Source: Paenibacillus_Z sp042653205
Lineage (GTDB): Bacteria; Bacillota; Bacilli; Paenibacillales; Paenibacillaceae
DNA: 64,000 nucleotides
NCBI RefSeq assembly: GCF_042653205.1
Contig: NZ_JBHSHY010000011.1
Location: 62,001-126,000 of the forward strand
Direction of reading: 5' to 3'
Part shown: positions 31,766 to 41,358 of the stretch, in pieces
Position numbering within the stretch: position 1 is the first letter of the stretch
Layout of the letters: each line of letters begins with the position of its first letter
Translations under genes and position numbers: made by a program
Notes under the pieces: generated by a model
Told to the model about the DNA's origin: nothing
What the model saw: the letters and a program-made list of their open reading frames with translations, nothing else
Database searches by the model: none

Positions 31766-33267
31766 CGAATACGAACTTACCCGTACGCGAGGACGCCGCG
31801 GGCGCTCCGGTCAAACCGGACAAAGCGCTGATCTTCGAGCTTAGCCGGCCAGGCCGCGTCGCCTATTCGCTGCCGGCGTGCGACGTGCCGGAGGAAGAGC
31901 TCTCCGCGCTCATTCCCGAAGCGCTGCTGCGGAAGACGCCGGCGCAGCTGCCCGAAGTGTACGAACTCGACGTCGTGCGCCACTATACGGAGCTGTCGCG
32001 CCGCAATTTCGGTGTCGATAACGGCTTTTATCCGCTCGGCTCCTGCACAATGAAATACAACCCGAAAATCAACGAAGACGCGGCGCGCCTCGGCGGCTTC
32101 GCCAACCTGCACCCGTACCAGCCGGAGGAAAGCCTGCAGGGCGCGCTGGAGCTGCTCCACACGCTGCAAAACGACCTCGCCGCGCTGACCGGCATGGATC
32201 AGGTGACGCTGCAGCCCGCCGCCGGCGCCCACGGGGAATGGACCGGGCTCATGATGATTCGCTCCTACCACGAGAGCCGCGGCGAACGCCGGACGAAGGT
32301 CATCGTCCCAGATTCCTCGCACGGCACGAACCCGGCCAGCGCGACCGTCGCCGGCTTCGAGACGGTGACCGTGCCGTCCGACGCGCGCGGCATGGTCGAT
32401 CTCGGCGCCCTGCGCGCGGCCGTCGGCAGCGACACCGCCGCACTCATGCTGACCAATCCGAGCACGCTCGGCCTGTTCGAGGAGCAGATCGCCGAGATCG
32501 CGCAGATCGTGCACGAAGCGGGCGGCCTGCTCTATTACGACGGCGCCAATTCCAACGCCATCATGGGCATCGCCCGTCCGGGCGACATGGGCTTCGACGT
32601 CGTCCACTTGAATTTGCATAAAACGATGAGCACCCCGCACGGCGGCGGCGGCCCGGGCGCCGGCCCGGTCGGCGTCAAATCCGCGCTCGTGCCGTTCCTG
32701 CCGAAGCCGATCGTCGGCCGCCGCGACGACGGGACGTACTATTTCGACTACGACCGTCCGGCATCCATCGGCCGCGTGAAGGCCTATTATGGCAACTTCG
32801 GCATCCTCGTCCGGGCATACACGTACATCCGGACTTACGGTCCGGAAGGGCTGCGCCACGTGTCCGAATGCGCGGTGCTGAACGCCAACTACATGATGCA
32901 CCGGCTGTCGTCGCACTACGAGGTTCCGTACCCGGGCGTGTGCAAGCACGAATTCGTCCTGTCCGGCCGCGGGTTGAAGCAGTACGGCGTCCGCACGCTC
33001 GACGTCGCCAAGCGGCTGCTCGACTTCGGGTACCATCCGCCGACCGTCTATTTCCCGCTGAACGTCGAGGAATGCATCATGATCGAGCCGACGGAGACGG
33101 AAAGCAAAGAAACGCTCGACGGCTTCATCGACACGATGATCCGCATCGCCGAGGAAGCGCGGCTTACGCCGGACGTTGTCGTGAACGCACCATACGGCAC
33201 GGCCGTCCGCCGGCTCGACGAAACGACGGCGGCGCGCAAGCCGGTGCTGAACTGCTCCTGCGGCTGA
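31762..33267 (+). CDS. gcvPB: Glycine decarboxylase subunit 2 (GcvPB)
   Basis: A 501-residue PLP-binding subunit. 'HLNLHKTMSTPHGGGGPG' carries Lys287, the Schiff-base residue, followed by the Gly-rich loop. 'GFYPLGSCTMKYNPKINE' near the N-terminus and 'PHG' are typical. ATGA overlap with gcvPA gives translational coupling. About 13 residues longer than the common form, at the N-terminus. A strong terminator follows. Confidence 0.96.
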   Translation: MTNTNLPVREDAAGAPVKPDKALIFELSRPGRVAYSLPACDVPEEELSALIPEALLRKTPAQLPEVYELDVVRHYTELSRRNFGVDNGFYPLGSCTMKYNPKINEDAARLGGFANLHPYQPEESLQGALELLHTLQNDLAALTGMDQVTLQPAAGAHGEWTGLMMIRSYHESRGERRTKVIVPDSSHGTNPASATVAGFETVTVPSDARGMVDLGALRAAVGSDTAALMLTNPSTLGLFEEQIAEIAQIVHEAGGLLYYDGANSNAIMGIARPGDMGFDVVHLNLHKTMSTPHGGGGPGAGPVGVKSALVPFLPKPIVGRRDDGTYYFDYDRPASIGRVKAYYGNFGILVRAYTYIRTYGPEGLRHVSECAVLNANYMMHRLSSHYEVPYPGVCKHEFVLSGRGLKQYGVRTLDVAKRLLDFGYHPPTVYFPLNVEECIMIEPTETESKETLDGFIDTMIRIAEEARLTPDVVVNAPYGTAVRRLDETTAARKPVLNCSCG

Positions 33268-33406
33268 GGCGGCCGATGTGCCCCGCCGGCCAGCGACGAT
33301 GCGCGGCTGAAGCGGGGGCGACGCGGCTCTAACGCGGTGCGGTAGCTCCGCCCTTGGAACGGAAGTATGCGGCCGCAGCCGCAACAATGCATAACCCTGC
33401 GCAGCG

Positions 33407-33455
33407 CAAAAAGCCTCCAACTCGCCTAAAACGGGCGGGATTGGAGGCTTTTTTT
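33407..33455. terminator. Bidirectional terminator between gcvPB and the uxa operon
   Basis: Stem AAAAGCCTCCAA / TTGGAGGCTTTT with additional partial pairing inside. Seven T on the plus side, five T on the minus side. It serves both convergent operons. Confidence 0.93.
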
Positions 33456-33520
33456 AGCTGTGCAGCATACTTCGAACGGCCAACGGAAACCCCGTCCGGC
33501 CTTGCTTATACCGACTTGCT

Positions 33521-34822
33521 CTAGCCCTGCTCGTCGTAAAACTTGACCAGCTCGTCCACCTTCACGGCCTGCCCCGTGCGGATCGACTTGTTGGCGGCGA
33601 TGCCCGTCAGGATGGACCGCGCGCCGTCGACGTGGTCCGCCGCGCGGTTGAATTCGTCCGCGACCGGAACGCCGAAGATGTCGTTCAGCAGCACCGGGTC
33701 GCCCCCGCCGTGCCCGCCGTCGCCCAGTTCGAATTCGGCTTTGTACGGTTCGCCGAACATCGGGAAGACGAGGATCGTCACGCCCTGCACCGCGCCCTCG
33801 AGCGCCTTGTCGCCGCCGGAGTTGACGTACGACTGCTCGACGACCTTCATCTCGATGCGGCCCTTCGTGCCGTTGAACGCGATCCGGTAGCCTTCCCACG
33901 GCAGGTAGGCGTTCAGCGAATACGACAGCTGCGCCTTGTTCTTGTACTTGACGAGCACGCTCATCGTATCCTCGATCGAGATGCCGTCGCCGAAGACGCT
34001 CTGGTCGCGCCGGTAGCCGTCCTCCGCTTCCGCGTCGAGGTACATCGCCTTCAGATGCTCGTTCTCGTCCAGCCGCAGCGCGAACGGATCGCCCTCCGCG
34101 TTCGGGTTGCCCGTCGCGCGGTCGTAGAACGTCGTCACGCCCCGGTTCTCGGCGTTCTCGCGGCCGTAGAAGAGCAGGTCGCCCATGGCGAAGACGGTGT
34201 CCGGCTCCGAGCCGATCCAGAAATTGACGAGGTCGAAATGATGCGTCGATTTATGCACGAGCAGGCCGCCGCTGTTGCGCTTGTCGCGGTGCCAGCGCCG
34301 GAAGTAGTCCGCGCCGTGCTGCGTGTTAAGCAGCCATTCGAAATGCACCGACGTCACGTCGCCGATCGTGCCCTTGGCGATGAGCTCGCGCGCCTTGGTG
34401 TGATGCGGCGCGTAGCGGTAATTGAACGTGACGCGCACCCGGCGGCCCGTACGGTGGACGGCGTCGAGGATCTGCTGGCACTTCGCCTCGTCCACGGTCA
34501 TCGGCTTCTCGGTAATGGCGTCGCAGCCGAGCTCCAGCGCTTGAATGATATACGTATGATGCGTCCGGTCCACGCTCGTGACGATGACCGCGTCCGGCCG
34601 CTCGGCCTCGATCATGCGGGCGAACTCGTCGTGCTTATAGGTGCGCGCCGCCGGATAATCGTATTTCTCCCGGAGCAGCTTGTTCGCGTAGTCCATGCGC
34701 GTCTGGTTAATATCGCAAAAGGCGACCAGCTCCGATGTCTCGCGGTAATGGGTCGCGATCGCGGAATAGAAAAATTCCGCCCGTCCGCCAACCCCGACCT
34801 GCACATATCTCTTCTTAGCCAT
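33521..34822 (-). CDS. Gfo/Idh/MocA-family oxidoreductase
   Basis: A 433-residue NAD(P)-dependent sugar oxidoreductase: N-terminal 'QVGVGGRAEFF' nucleotide site, 'EKPMTVDEA' with the family Glu-Lys-Pro, and the C-terminal sheet domain. AAAGGAG precedes the ATG. It is the third gene of the uxaC-uxaB set and ends at the shared terminator. The substrate is probably a uronate or related sugar, by context only. Confidence 0.88.
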   Translation of the reverse strand: MAKKRYVQVGVGGRAEFFYSAIATHYRETSELVAFCDINQTRMDYANKLLREKYDYPAARTYKHDEFARMIEAERPDAVIVTSVDRTHHTYIIQALELGCDAITEKPMTVDEAKCQQILDAVHRTGRRVRVTFNYRYAPHHTKARELIAKGTIGDVTSVHFEWLLNTQHGADYFRRWHRDKRNSGGLLVHKSTHHFDLVNFWIGSEPDTVFAMGDLLFYGRENAENRGVTTFYDRATGNPNAEGDPFALRLDENEHLKAMYLDAEAEDGYRRDQSVFGDGISIEDTMSVLVKYKNKAQLSYSLNAYLPWEGYRIAFNGTKGRIEMKVVEQSYVNSGGDKALEGAVQGVTILVFPMFGEPYKAEFELGDGGHGGGDPVLLNDIFGVPVADEFNRAADHVDGARSILTGIAANKSIRTGQAVKVDELVKFYDEQG

Positions 34823-34906
34823 TCGTTCGTCCGCTCCTTTAATTCGGGTTCGTATGCCCTGATGTTTGCCGTCCCGCGGCTCGAAACGGCCGCGTAAGCC
34901 GAAGCG

Positions 34907-36412
34907 TCAATCCCCGCTCCGGGTCCGCCCGCCTTGTCCGCCGGCGCGCGCGGCCAGCGCAGCGGCGACAACCTCGGCGAGTCCGCCGAGCGCCGTCAAG
35001 TCCTCGCCCCATGCCGCCTCCAGGCGCAGGATGTTCGCCGCCGTGCGCGCGAGATCGTACCGCCCGCCGCCATCCGGCTCCGGCGCCCAAGCGCCGCGGA
35101 CGGCTTCGACCAGCGCCTCGTCGTCCCGCGGCTCGAACGGCGCGCCGCCTTCGGGATATGCGTCCCGCGGGCGGTACAGCCAGATCAGCGCGGCCAGCGA
35201 CTGCCCGATCACGCTGGGGATTTTCCCTTCGGCCTGGCTGTACGCCTTCAAGGAAGGGAGCAGCCGCGTCCGCCATTTCGACAGGCTGTTCATCGCGATG
35301 TCGGTCAGCCGGTGCCGGATGTACGGATTGCGGAACCGCTCCAGCGTGCTGTTCACGTAAGCCTCCGCCTCGGCGCGCGGCAGCGGCAGGCCGGGCAGCA
35401 CCTCGTCGCGCAGCGTCCGCTCCCATACCGGCCCCCACACCGGATGCTCCATCGCTTCCCGCACCTCGGACAGCCCGTCCGCAAGCCCGAGCGTCGCCAT
35501 CATCGTGTGCGCGCCGTTCAGGATGCGCACCTTGAGCAGCTGGTACGGCGTCAAGTCCTCGACCCAGCGCACGTTCAGCCCCGCCTGCGCCAAGGGCAGC
35601 CGCGCCTCCAGCCCGTCCGTCGCCTGGATCGCCCACAGATGGTACGGCTCCGCCGTCGCGAGCAGCGGATCGGCGTAGCCCCACGCCGCGAACAAGCCGT
35701 CCGCTTCCTCCCGGGGATACCCGGTGACGATCCGGTCGACGAGCGTGTTCACGAACCGGTTCGACTCCCGCACCCATCGCTTGAACGAATCCGAGAGCTG
35801 CCAATCGTCCGCATGGCGGAGCACGATGTCCAGCAGGCGCTCACCGTTCCGCTCGAGCAGCTCGCACGGCAGATGAACCAGTCCCCGCCCGGGATCGCCC
35901 GCGAAGGTCACGAACCGGCGGTAGAGGAACACAGTCAGCTTGCCCGGAAAGGACGCCACGGGCACGCCGGGATTCCATTCGGCATGCCGGTACGCAAGCC
36001 CGGCCTCCGTCGTGTTGGAGACGACGAATTCCAGCTCCGGCGAATCGGCCAGCGCCAGGAAGGCGTCCCATTCCTCGTACGGGTCGATCATCCGGGCGAA
36101 CACGGAGACGATCTCCCGCTCCTCGATCTGCCGGCCATCCCGCAGCCCGCGCACGAGCAGCGTATACGCGCCCTGCTGCACCTTCAGCTTCTCCAGGTTC
36201 GGCTTGCCGGTAGGGCGCGGCTGGGTAACAGCGACGCCGCCGCCGAACAGCCCCTCAGCGTTGGCGCGATGCACCATCCAATTGACGAAGCCGCGCAGGA
36301 AATTGCCTTCGCCGAACTGCAGCACCTTCACGGGCAGCCGGCAGCCCGCCTGCCCTTCCGGCAGCTGCGCGAGGCCAGGGACGCCGCCGCCGGGATTGAC
36401 CGATGCCGTCAT
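34907..36412 (-). CDS. uxaB: Tagaturonate reductase / altronate oxidoreductase (mannitol dehydrogenase family)
   Basis: A 501-residue polyol dehydrogenase. 'VLQFGEGNFLRGFVNWMVHRAN' at the N-terminus and 'LKVRILNGAHTMMA' (Lys and His of the active site) are typical of UxaB. It reduces tagaturonate to altronate with NADH after UxaC. The ATG overlaps the uxaC stop as ATGA, so the two are translationally coupled, which supports the UxaB assignment over a mannitol or fructuronate enzyme. Confidence 0.88.
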   Translation of the reverse strand: MTASVNPGGGVPGLAQLPEGQAGCRLPVKVLQFGEGNFLRGFVNWMVHRANAEGLFGGGVAVTQPRPTGKPNLEKLKVQQGAYTLLVRGLRDGRQIEEREIVSVFARMIDPYEEWDAFLALADSPELEFVVSNTTEAGLAYRHAEWNPGVPVASFPGKLTVFLYRRFVTFAGDPGRGLVHLPCELLERNGERLLDIVLRHADDWQLSDSFKRWVRESNRFVNTLVDRIVTGYPREEADGLFAAWGYADPLLATAEPYHLWAIQATDGLEARLPLAQAGLNVRWVEDLTPYQLLKVRILNGAHTMMATLGLADGLSEVREAMEHPVWGPVWERTLRDEVLPGLPLPRAEAEAYVNSTLERFRNPYIRHRLTDIAMNSLSKWRTRLLPSLKAYSQAEGKIPSVIGQSLAALIWLYRPRDAYPEGGAPFEPRDDEALVEAVRGAWAPEPDGGGRYDLARTAANILRLEAAWGEDLTALGGLAEVVAAALAARAGGQGGRTRSGD

Positions 36413-37848
36413 ATCGCAGAACCTCCTGCCGTTTGCACGCCGTCGAAGCGGAAATAACGGACCGCGTTGCGGTACGAGATGTCCTGCACGATGCCGCCGA
36501 GATACGCCAAATCATGCGGCGCTTCCCCGTTCTCCGCCCAGCCGCCGAGCAGATTGCACAGGATGCGGCGGAAATATTCGTGCCGCGTGAACGACAGGAA
36601 GCTCCGCGAATCGGTCAGCATGCCGACGAACCGGCCGAGCAGGCCGATGTTCGCAAGCGAGGTCAGCTGGGCGAGCATGCCGTCCTTCGTATCGTTGAAC
36701 CACCAGGCCGAGCCGAGCTGCAGCTTGCCCGGAATGCCGCCGCCCTGGAACGAGCCGATGATCGACGCCAGCACGTCGTTGTCCCGCCCGTTCAGCGAGT
36801 AGAAAATCGTGCGCGGCAGCGCGCCTTCCCGCTCCCACGCGTCGAGCAGCCCGACGACCGCCTTCGCCAGCGGGCCGTCGTACATCGAATCGTACCCGGT
36901 GTCCGGGCCGAGCGCCGCGAACATCCGGCCGTTGTTGTTCCGGTGGGCGTGCAGGTGGAGCTGCATGGCCCATTCCCGCTTAGCATACCATGCGCCCAGC
37001 TGAAGCAGGGTAAAGGTTTTGTAGCGATCCTCCTCTTCTTTGGACAACGGCTCGCCGTTCAGCGCCTTCTTGAACGCCGCGGCGGCGTCCTCGTACGAAG
37101 CGGCCGCATACGGAACCTCGTCCAGCGCGTGGTCGGACACCCGGCACCCGTGCTCGTGGAAGTCATCGACCCGCGATTCCAGCGCGGCGAGCAGGGCGCC
37201 GTAATCCGGAATGGACCGGCCGGCCGTCTCCTCGAGGCGCTGCAGCCACGGCCGGAACGTCTCCTTGCGAAGGTTCAGCGCCTTGTCCGGGCGGAACGAC
37301 GGCAGCACGCGGGCCGGGACGGTCCCGTCCGCCCGGATCGCCCGGTGATGCTCGAGCCGGTCGGCCGGATCGTCCGTCGTGCAGATGACCGCCACGCGGC
37401 TCTTGCGGATCAGGTCGCGGACGGCATAGCCTTCACCGGCGAAGCAGGCACCCGTCTGCTCCCAAATGGCGTGGGCGTTGGCCTCGTTGATGAGCTCGTT
37501 CACGCCGAACAGCCGGCGAAGCTCCAGGTGCGACCAATGATAGAGCGGGTTGCCGAGCGTATACGGCACCGTGCGGGCATAAGCCGCGAACCGGTCGTAG
37601 TCGCCGATCCCCGGGCCGCCGGTGACGAGCGGCTCCTCGACGCCGTTCGCCCGCATAGCGCGCCACTTGTAATGGTCGCCGTACAGCCACGCTTCGGCCA
37701 AATTGGCGAACCGCTTGTTCTCCGCGATTTCCTTCGGATCCAGGTGACAGTGATAGTCGATGATCGGCAGAGACGCCGCGTAGTCGTGGTACAGCTTGAC
37801 AGCGGTTTCGTTCTGCAAGAGAAATTGTTCGTCCAGGAACGGCTTCAT
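36409..37848 (-). CDS. uxaC: Glucuronate/galacturonate isomerase
   Basis: A 479-residue amidohydrolase-fold isomerase: 'PIIDYHCHLDPKEI' gives the His-x-His metal site; 'ADRLEHHRAI' and 'TDSRSFLSF' are further family blocks. It converts galacturonate to tagaturonate (and glucuronate to fructuronate). ATG 37848 is chosen as GGAGG lies eight bases upstream. First gene of uxaC-uxaB-Gfo; divergent from an AraC regulator. Confidence 0.94.
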   Translation of the reverse strand: MKPFLDEQFLLQNETAVKLYHDYAASLPIIDYHCHLDPKEIAENKRFANLAEAWLYGDHYKWRAMRANGVEEPLVTGGPGIGDYDRFAAYARTVPYTLGNPLYHWSHLELRRLFGVNELINEANAHAIWEQTGACFAGEGYAVRDLIRKSRVAVICTTDDPADRLEHHRAIRADGTVPARVLPSFRPDKALNLRKETFRPWLQRLEETAGRSIPDYGALLAALESRVDDFHEHGCRVSDHALDEVPYAAASYEDAAAAFKKALNGEPLSKEEEDRYKTFTLLQLGAWYAKREWAMQLHLHAHRNNNGRMFAALGPDTGYDSMYDGPLAKAVVGLLDAWEREGALPRTIFYSLNGRDNDVLASIIGSFQGGGIPGKLQLGSAWWFNDTKDGMLAQLTSLANIGLLGRFVGMLTDSRSFLSFTRHEYFRRILCNLLGGWAENGEAPHDLAYLGGIVQDISYRNAVRYFRFDGVQTAGGSAI

Positions 37849-37874
37849 GCGCGAATCCTCCATCTCCATAGCGT

Positions 37875-37892
37875 TCTTATGGTATCATAAGA
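37875..37892. promoter_or_regulatory. Inverted repeat in the uxaC / AraC divergent spacer
   Basis: Perfect seven-base arms TCTTATG / CATAAGA around GTAT. It contains TATGAT on the minus strand, a possible -10 for uxaC about 27 bases upstream of its start codon. A good operator candidate for a regulator of the uxa genes. Confidence 0.5.
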
Positions 37893-37968
37893 CAAAATAC
37901 GTCCGGCGGAATGGCCAATTTTGTTCAAACGACCGGATATATGATCGATTTTGTCCCGAGGTGAGCCT

Positions 37969-38829
37969 ATGAGCGCGAAAGAGCAGATCATCGTCGAGTA
38001 CGGGCACGAGGAGCGGGAGTTTTACTTCAGCCAGGTGCAGCGGACGGCGCCGTTCGAGCGGAACAATCACTACCACGGCACGTACGAAATCTACTATTTG
38101 CTTGCGGGCAGGCGCTATTATTTCATCAAGGATGCCTCGTATTCCGTCGCGGCCGGGGATCTCGTGTTCATCAACAAATACGACGTGCATAAGACGTCCG
38201 TGCTCGGCTCCCCGCAGCACGAGCGCATCGTCATGAATTTCAGCGACGACTTCCTCGGCAGGGACCATCCGCTCTTCCGGCCCGAGCTGCTGCGGATGTT
38301 CGTCCGCGAGCCGCATCAGTTCCGGCTGAAGCCGCAGGAGCAGTGGCATGTCGAGCGCCTGCTGCGGCGCATGGCTGAGGAGGCGGGGCGGCAGGAAGAA
38401 GGCTTCGAGCTGGCCCTGCGGCTGCTGCTGACGGAGCTGCTCCTGTTCGCGGGCCGGCTGAAGGCTGAGCCCGCCGACGCCGCCGAGGATCCGCTCAGTC
38501 CCGTTCACCGCAAAATCGGACAGGTCGTCAAGCATCTGAACGCCCACTTCAGCCAGAAGCTTCCGCTGCCCGAGCTGTCCGCCGACTTCGGACTCAGCCC
38601 CGCTTATCTCAGCCGCATGTTCAAGAAGATCACGGGCTTCACGATCGTCGGCTACCAGCACCTGATGCGCGTCCGCGAAGCGCAGTCGCTCCTGGCCGGG
38701 ACGGACGCCAAAATCGCGGACATCGCCGTCGCCGTCGGCTTCGAGCAGTTCGCGCATTTCAACCGGACGTTCAAGAAGCTGACCGGCGCCTCGCCGACCC
38801 GCTACCGGAAATTGAACCGCCGCCCGTAG
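37969..38829 (+). CDS. AraC-family transcriptional regulator next to uxaC
   Basis: A 286-residue regulator: N-terminal cupin ('NNHYHGTYEIYYLLAGRRYYFI') and C-terminal AraC helix-turn-helix ('LPELSADFGLSPAYLSRMFKKITGFTI', 'IADIAVAVGFEQFAHFNRTFKKLTG'). GAGGTG precedes ATG 37969. Divergent from uxaC, which it probably activates in response to a uronate. Confidence 0.88.
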   Translation: MSAKEQIIVEYGHEEREFYFSQVQRTAPFERNNHYHGTYEIYYLLAGRRYYFIKDASYSVAAGDLVFINKYDVHKTSVLGSPQHERIVMNFSDDFLGRDHPLFRPELLRMFVREPHQFRLKPQEQWHVERLLRRMAEEAGRQEEGFELALRLLLTELLLFAGRLKAEPADAAEDPLSPVHRKIGQVVKHLNAHFSQKLPLPELSADFGLSPAYLSRMFKKITGFTIVGYQHLMRVREAQSLLAGTDAKIADIAVAVGFEQFAHFNRTFKKLTGASPTRYRKLNRRP

Positions 38830-38995
38830 CCCGCGGGCAGCCGCGTGCCGTGCGCTGGCCGTGGGCGGCTTGCGGACTGGCCTCGGGCGGCCGCGGCCGG
38901 CGGCCGACGGGCGCCGATGGCTGCCGACGCCTGTATACTGCTGCACCGGGCGCCTCGCCAAGCGGCAGTCATCCGCGCCCGCTTGCTCCCATGCG

Positions 38996-39020
38996 AAAAA
39001 GCCCCGGAATCCGGGGCTTT
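38996..39020. terminator. Bidirectional terminator between AraC and kdgA
   Basis: Ten-bp stem AAAGCCCCGG / CCGGGGCTTT with a three-base loop. Five T on the minus side past kdgA; only TTT on the plus side. Confidence 0.85.
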
Positions 39021-39108
39021 GTCATTGCTATACGCTTATTGTCGCCGTGATCCCGCGCTGTGCGGTGTCACCGCGGCCTTGGCGGACATGAGCGTCCGCC
39101 GGCGCGCG

Positions 39109-39747
39109 TTACGACAGGCCCTTCGCCGCCGCCGTGAACGCCTGCGCCAGCTTCGTCAGCTCGTCGAACTTCCCGTCCTTGACGAGCTGCTTGTCCACGA
39201 GGTTGCCGCCGAGCCCGACCGCGACCGCGCCCGCGTCCAGCACGCTTCGGATGTTCTGCAGATTGACGCCGCCGGTGGCGATCATCGGGATATGGTTCAG
39301 CGGCGCGCGGATCTCCTTCATGTAGTTGATGCCGAGCGAGCCGAGCGGGAACAGCTTGACCGCCGTCGCGCCGGCTTTGAACGCGCGCACGATCTCGGTC
39401 GGCGTCATCGTGCCCGGCCAGACGTCCACGCCATGCTCCAGCCCGTACGCGATGACTTCCTCGTCCAGATTCGGCGAGATGATGTATTCCGCTCCCGCGG
39501 CGACCGCTTCCTTCGCCTGCCCGAGATCGAGCACGGTGCCGGCGCCGATCCGCATGCGGCCGGCATATTGCTCCCGGAACCGGGCGATCATGCCGAGCGC
39601 CCCGTCCGTGTTCAGCGTCACCTCCAGGAAGACGATGCCCCCGTCGGCCAGCGCCTTCGCGGCGGCGTCGCCCGCTTCCTCCGGAATGCCGCGGATGATC
39701 GCGATGATTTTCTCTTCAGATAAAGCCTGCAATAGGTTCAACGTCAT
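39109..39747 (-). CDS. kdgA: 2-keto-3-deoxy-6-phosphogluconate aldolase
   Basis: A 212-residue class I aldolase (KDPG/KHG). 'VKLFPLGSLG' has the Schiff-base Lys; 'IFLEVTLNTDGA' carries the catalytic Glu. It splits KDPG to pyruvate and glyceraldehyde-3-phosphate, the last step of both hexuronate routes. AGGGAG precedes ATG 39747. Last gene of the kduI operon. The kinase that makes KDPG (KdgK) is not in the window. Confidence 0.92.
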   Translation of the reverse strand: MTLNLLQALSEEKIIAIIRGIPEEAGDAAAKALADGGIVFLEVTLNTDGALGMIARFREQYAGRMRIGAGTVLDLGQAKEAVAAGAEYIISPNLDEEVIAYGLEHGVDVWPGTMTPTEIVRAFKAGATAVKLFPLGSLGINYMKEIRAPLNHIPMIATGGVNLQNIRSVLDAGAVAVGLGGNLVDKQLVKDGKFDELTKLAQAFTAAAKGLS

Positions 39748-39808
39748 GATAGAACTCCCTTCTCCGAATGCCTCGTTCGGCTGCAAAAAGTTGTCGTTTG
39801 CTTGCTGT

Positions 39809-40558
39809 TCAGCGGGCCATCCAGCCGCCGTCGACGCAGAGCACGTGGCCGTTCATATAGTCGGAAGCGGCAGACGCCAGGAACACCGCCGGTCCCTTCA
39901 AATCGTGCGGGGTGCCCCAGCGGCCCGCCGGGATGCGCTCCAGTATGGCCTGGCTCCGCCGTTCGTCCGCCCGGAGCGGCGCCGTGTTGCGCGTGGCGAT
40001 GTAGCCCGGCGCGATCGCGTTCACCTGAATGCCCTTGCTCGCCCATTCGTTGGCGAGCGCCTTCGTCACGCCGGCCACCGCATGCTTGCTCGCCGTGTAG
40101 CCCGGCACGTTGATGCCGCCCTGATAGCTGAGCATGGAGGCGATGTTGATGATCTTCCCGCTGCCCCGCTCGATCATGTGGCCGCCGGCGAGCTGGCTGA
40201 GGAAGAACAGCGCGTTCAGGTTCAGGTCGAGGACGTCGTGCCAATCCCGGCGTGCGTGCTCGGCGGCCGGGGCGCGGCGGATCGTGCCGGCATTGTTGAC
40301 GAGAATGTCGACCTGCCCGAAGCAGCCGAGCGCCCGGGCGAAGACCGCCTCCAGCCCGTCCAGGTCGCTCAGGTCGGCGGAAAATTCTTCGATCGTTCCG
40401 CCGGCTTCGCGGACCATCGCGACCGTCTCGGCGCTGTTCGAGGCCGAGACGGCGACGACCGACGCGCCCGCTTCGGCGAGGCCGGCCGCGATCGCCTGGC
40501 CGATGCCGCCGGAGGTGCCGGTAACCAGCGCCGTCTTGCCCGTTAAATCAAAGCTCAT
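39809..40558 (-). CDS. kduD: 2-deoxy-D-gluconate 3-dehydrogenase type SDR (KduD)
   Basis: A 249-residue short-chain dehydrogenase: 'GTSGGIG' cofactor loop, 'NNAG', a catalytic Ser, and 'YTASKHAVAG' with Tyr/Lys. The closest recognisable type is KduD, which reduces 2,5-diketo-3-deoxygluconate (DKII) to KDG after KduI. The start overlaps the deoR end by 11 bases. The neighbouring kduI makes this assignment firm. Confidence 0.9.
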   Translation of the reverse strand: MSFDLTGKTALVTGTSGGIGQAIAAGLAEAGASVVAVSASNSAETVAMVREAGGTIEEFSADLSDLDGLEAVFARALGCFGQVDILVNNAGTIRRAPAAEHARRDWHDVLDLNLNALFFLSQLAGGHMIERGSGKIINIASMLSYQGGINVPGYTASKHAVAGVTKALANEWASKGIQVNAIAPGYIATRNTAPLRADERRSQAILERIPAGRWGTPHDLKGPAVFLASAASDYMNGHVLCVDGGWMAR

Positions 40559-41324
40559 CGCTCCCACTCCCTTGTATGATTGCCCGCGCGCCGCCTTGGC
40601 GGAACCGCTCCGCCGTCCCGGACGGCATGCCCGAGTCCGTAATGATCGCCGCGACCTCGTCCAGCCTGGCGAAGGTGAAGAGCGCCCCCTGCCCGAACTT
40701 GTGATGATCCGCCGCCACGTACGAAGCCTTCGCCGTCTCCAGCCACGCCCGCTTGATGCCGACGGATTCGCCGGAATAGATCGTGAAGCCGTACTCGGCA
40801 TGCACGCCCGTGGCGGAGAGAAACGCCTTCGCGATGTTCAGCTTGCGGATGTAGGCTTCCGCCTCGGCGCCGATCAGCACGTTCCGGCTCTGGTAGCCGC
40901 CGGGCACGACGAGGCGGATCCGCTCCCTGCGGGACAGCTCCGCGATGATGAGCAGGTCGTTGGTCACGACGGTGAGCGGCTGATCCGCTAGCTGCCGGGC
41001 CATCTCCAGGGTCGTGCGTCCGCCGTCGAGCGCGATGACCTCGTTCGGCTCGACGAGCGCCGCGGCCGACGCCGCGATCTCCCGGCGCTCCGCCGCGTTA
41101 GGCGCTTCCTCGCGCTTCGGCGACAGGATGCCGAGCTGGTTCGGCTGCGCGAGCACCGCCCCGCCGTGCACGCGGGCCAGCAGCCCTCGCTCCTCCAGCT
41201 TCGCCAGGTCCTCCCGGATCGTCTTGCCCGTGACGCCGAGCGCCTCGGTCAGCTCCGCGACCGTCACCTCGCGCGCGGCCAGCAGCGTCTCCATGATTTT
41301 CTCGTATCTTCGCAGTGGATTCAT
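40548..41324 (-). CDS. DeoR/GlpR-family repressor of the kdu operon
   Basis: A 258-residue regulator: N-terminal helix-turn-helix ('VTVAELTEALGVTGKTIREDLAKLEERGLL', 'RVHGGA') and a ribose-isomerase-like sugar-phosphate sensor ('VIALDGGRTTLEMA', 'VVTNDLLIIAEL'). It lies between kduI and kduD, so it should be autoregulated through the repeats at the kduI promoter. The ligand is probably KDG or KDPG, by context. Confidence 0.9.
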   Translation of the reverse strand: MNPLRRYEKIMETLLAAREVTVAELTEALGVTGKTIREDLAKLEERGLLARVHGGAVLAQPNQLGILSPKREEAPNAAERREIAASAAALVEPNEVIALDGGRTTLEMARQLADQPLTVVTNDLLIIAELSRRERIRLVVPGGYQSRNVLIGAEAEAYIRKLNIAKAFLSATGVHAEYGFTIYSGESVGIKRAWLETAKASYVAADHHKFGQGALFTFARLDEVAAIITDSGMPSGTAERFRQGGARAIIQGSGSDEL

Positions 41325-41358
41325 GTCGGATTCATCGCTTTCTTACGTCGTGATGCGT

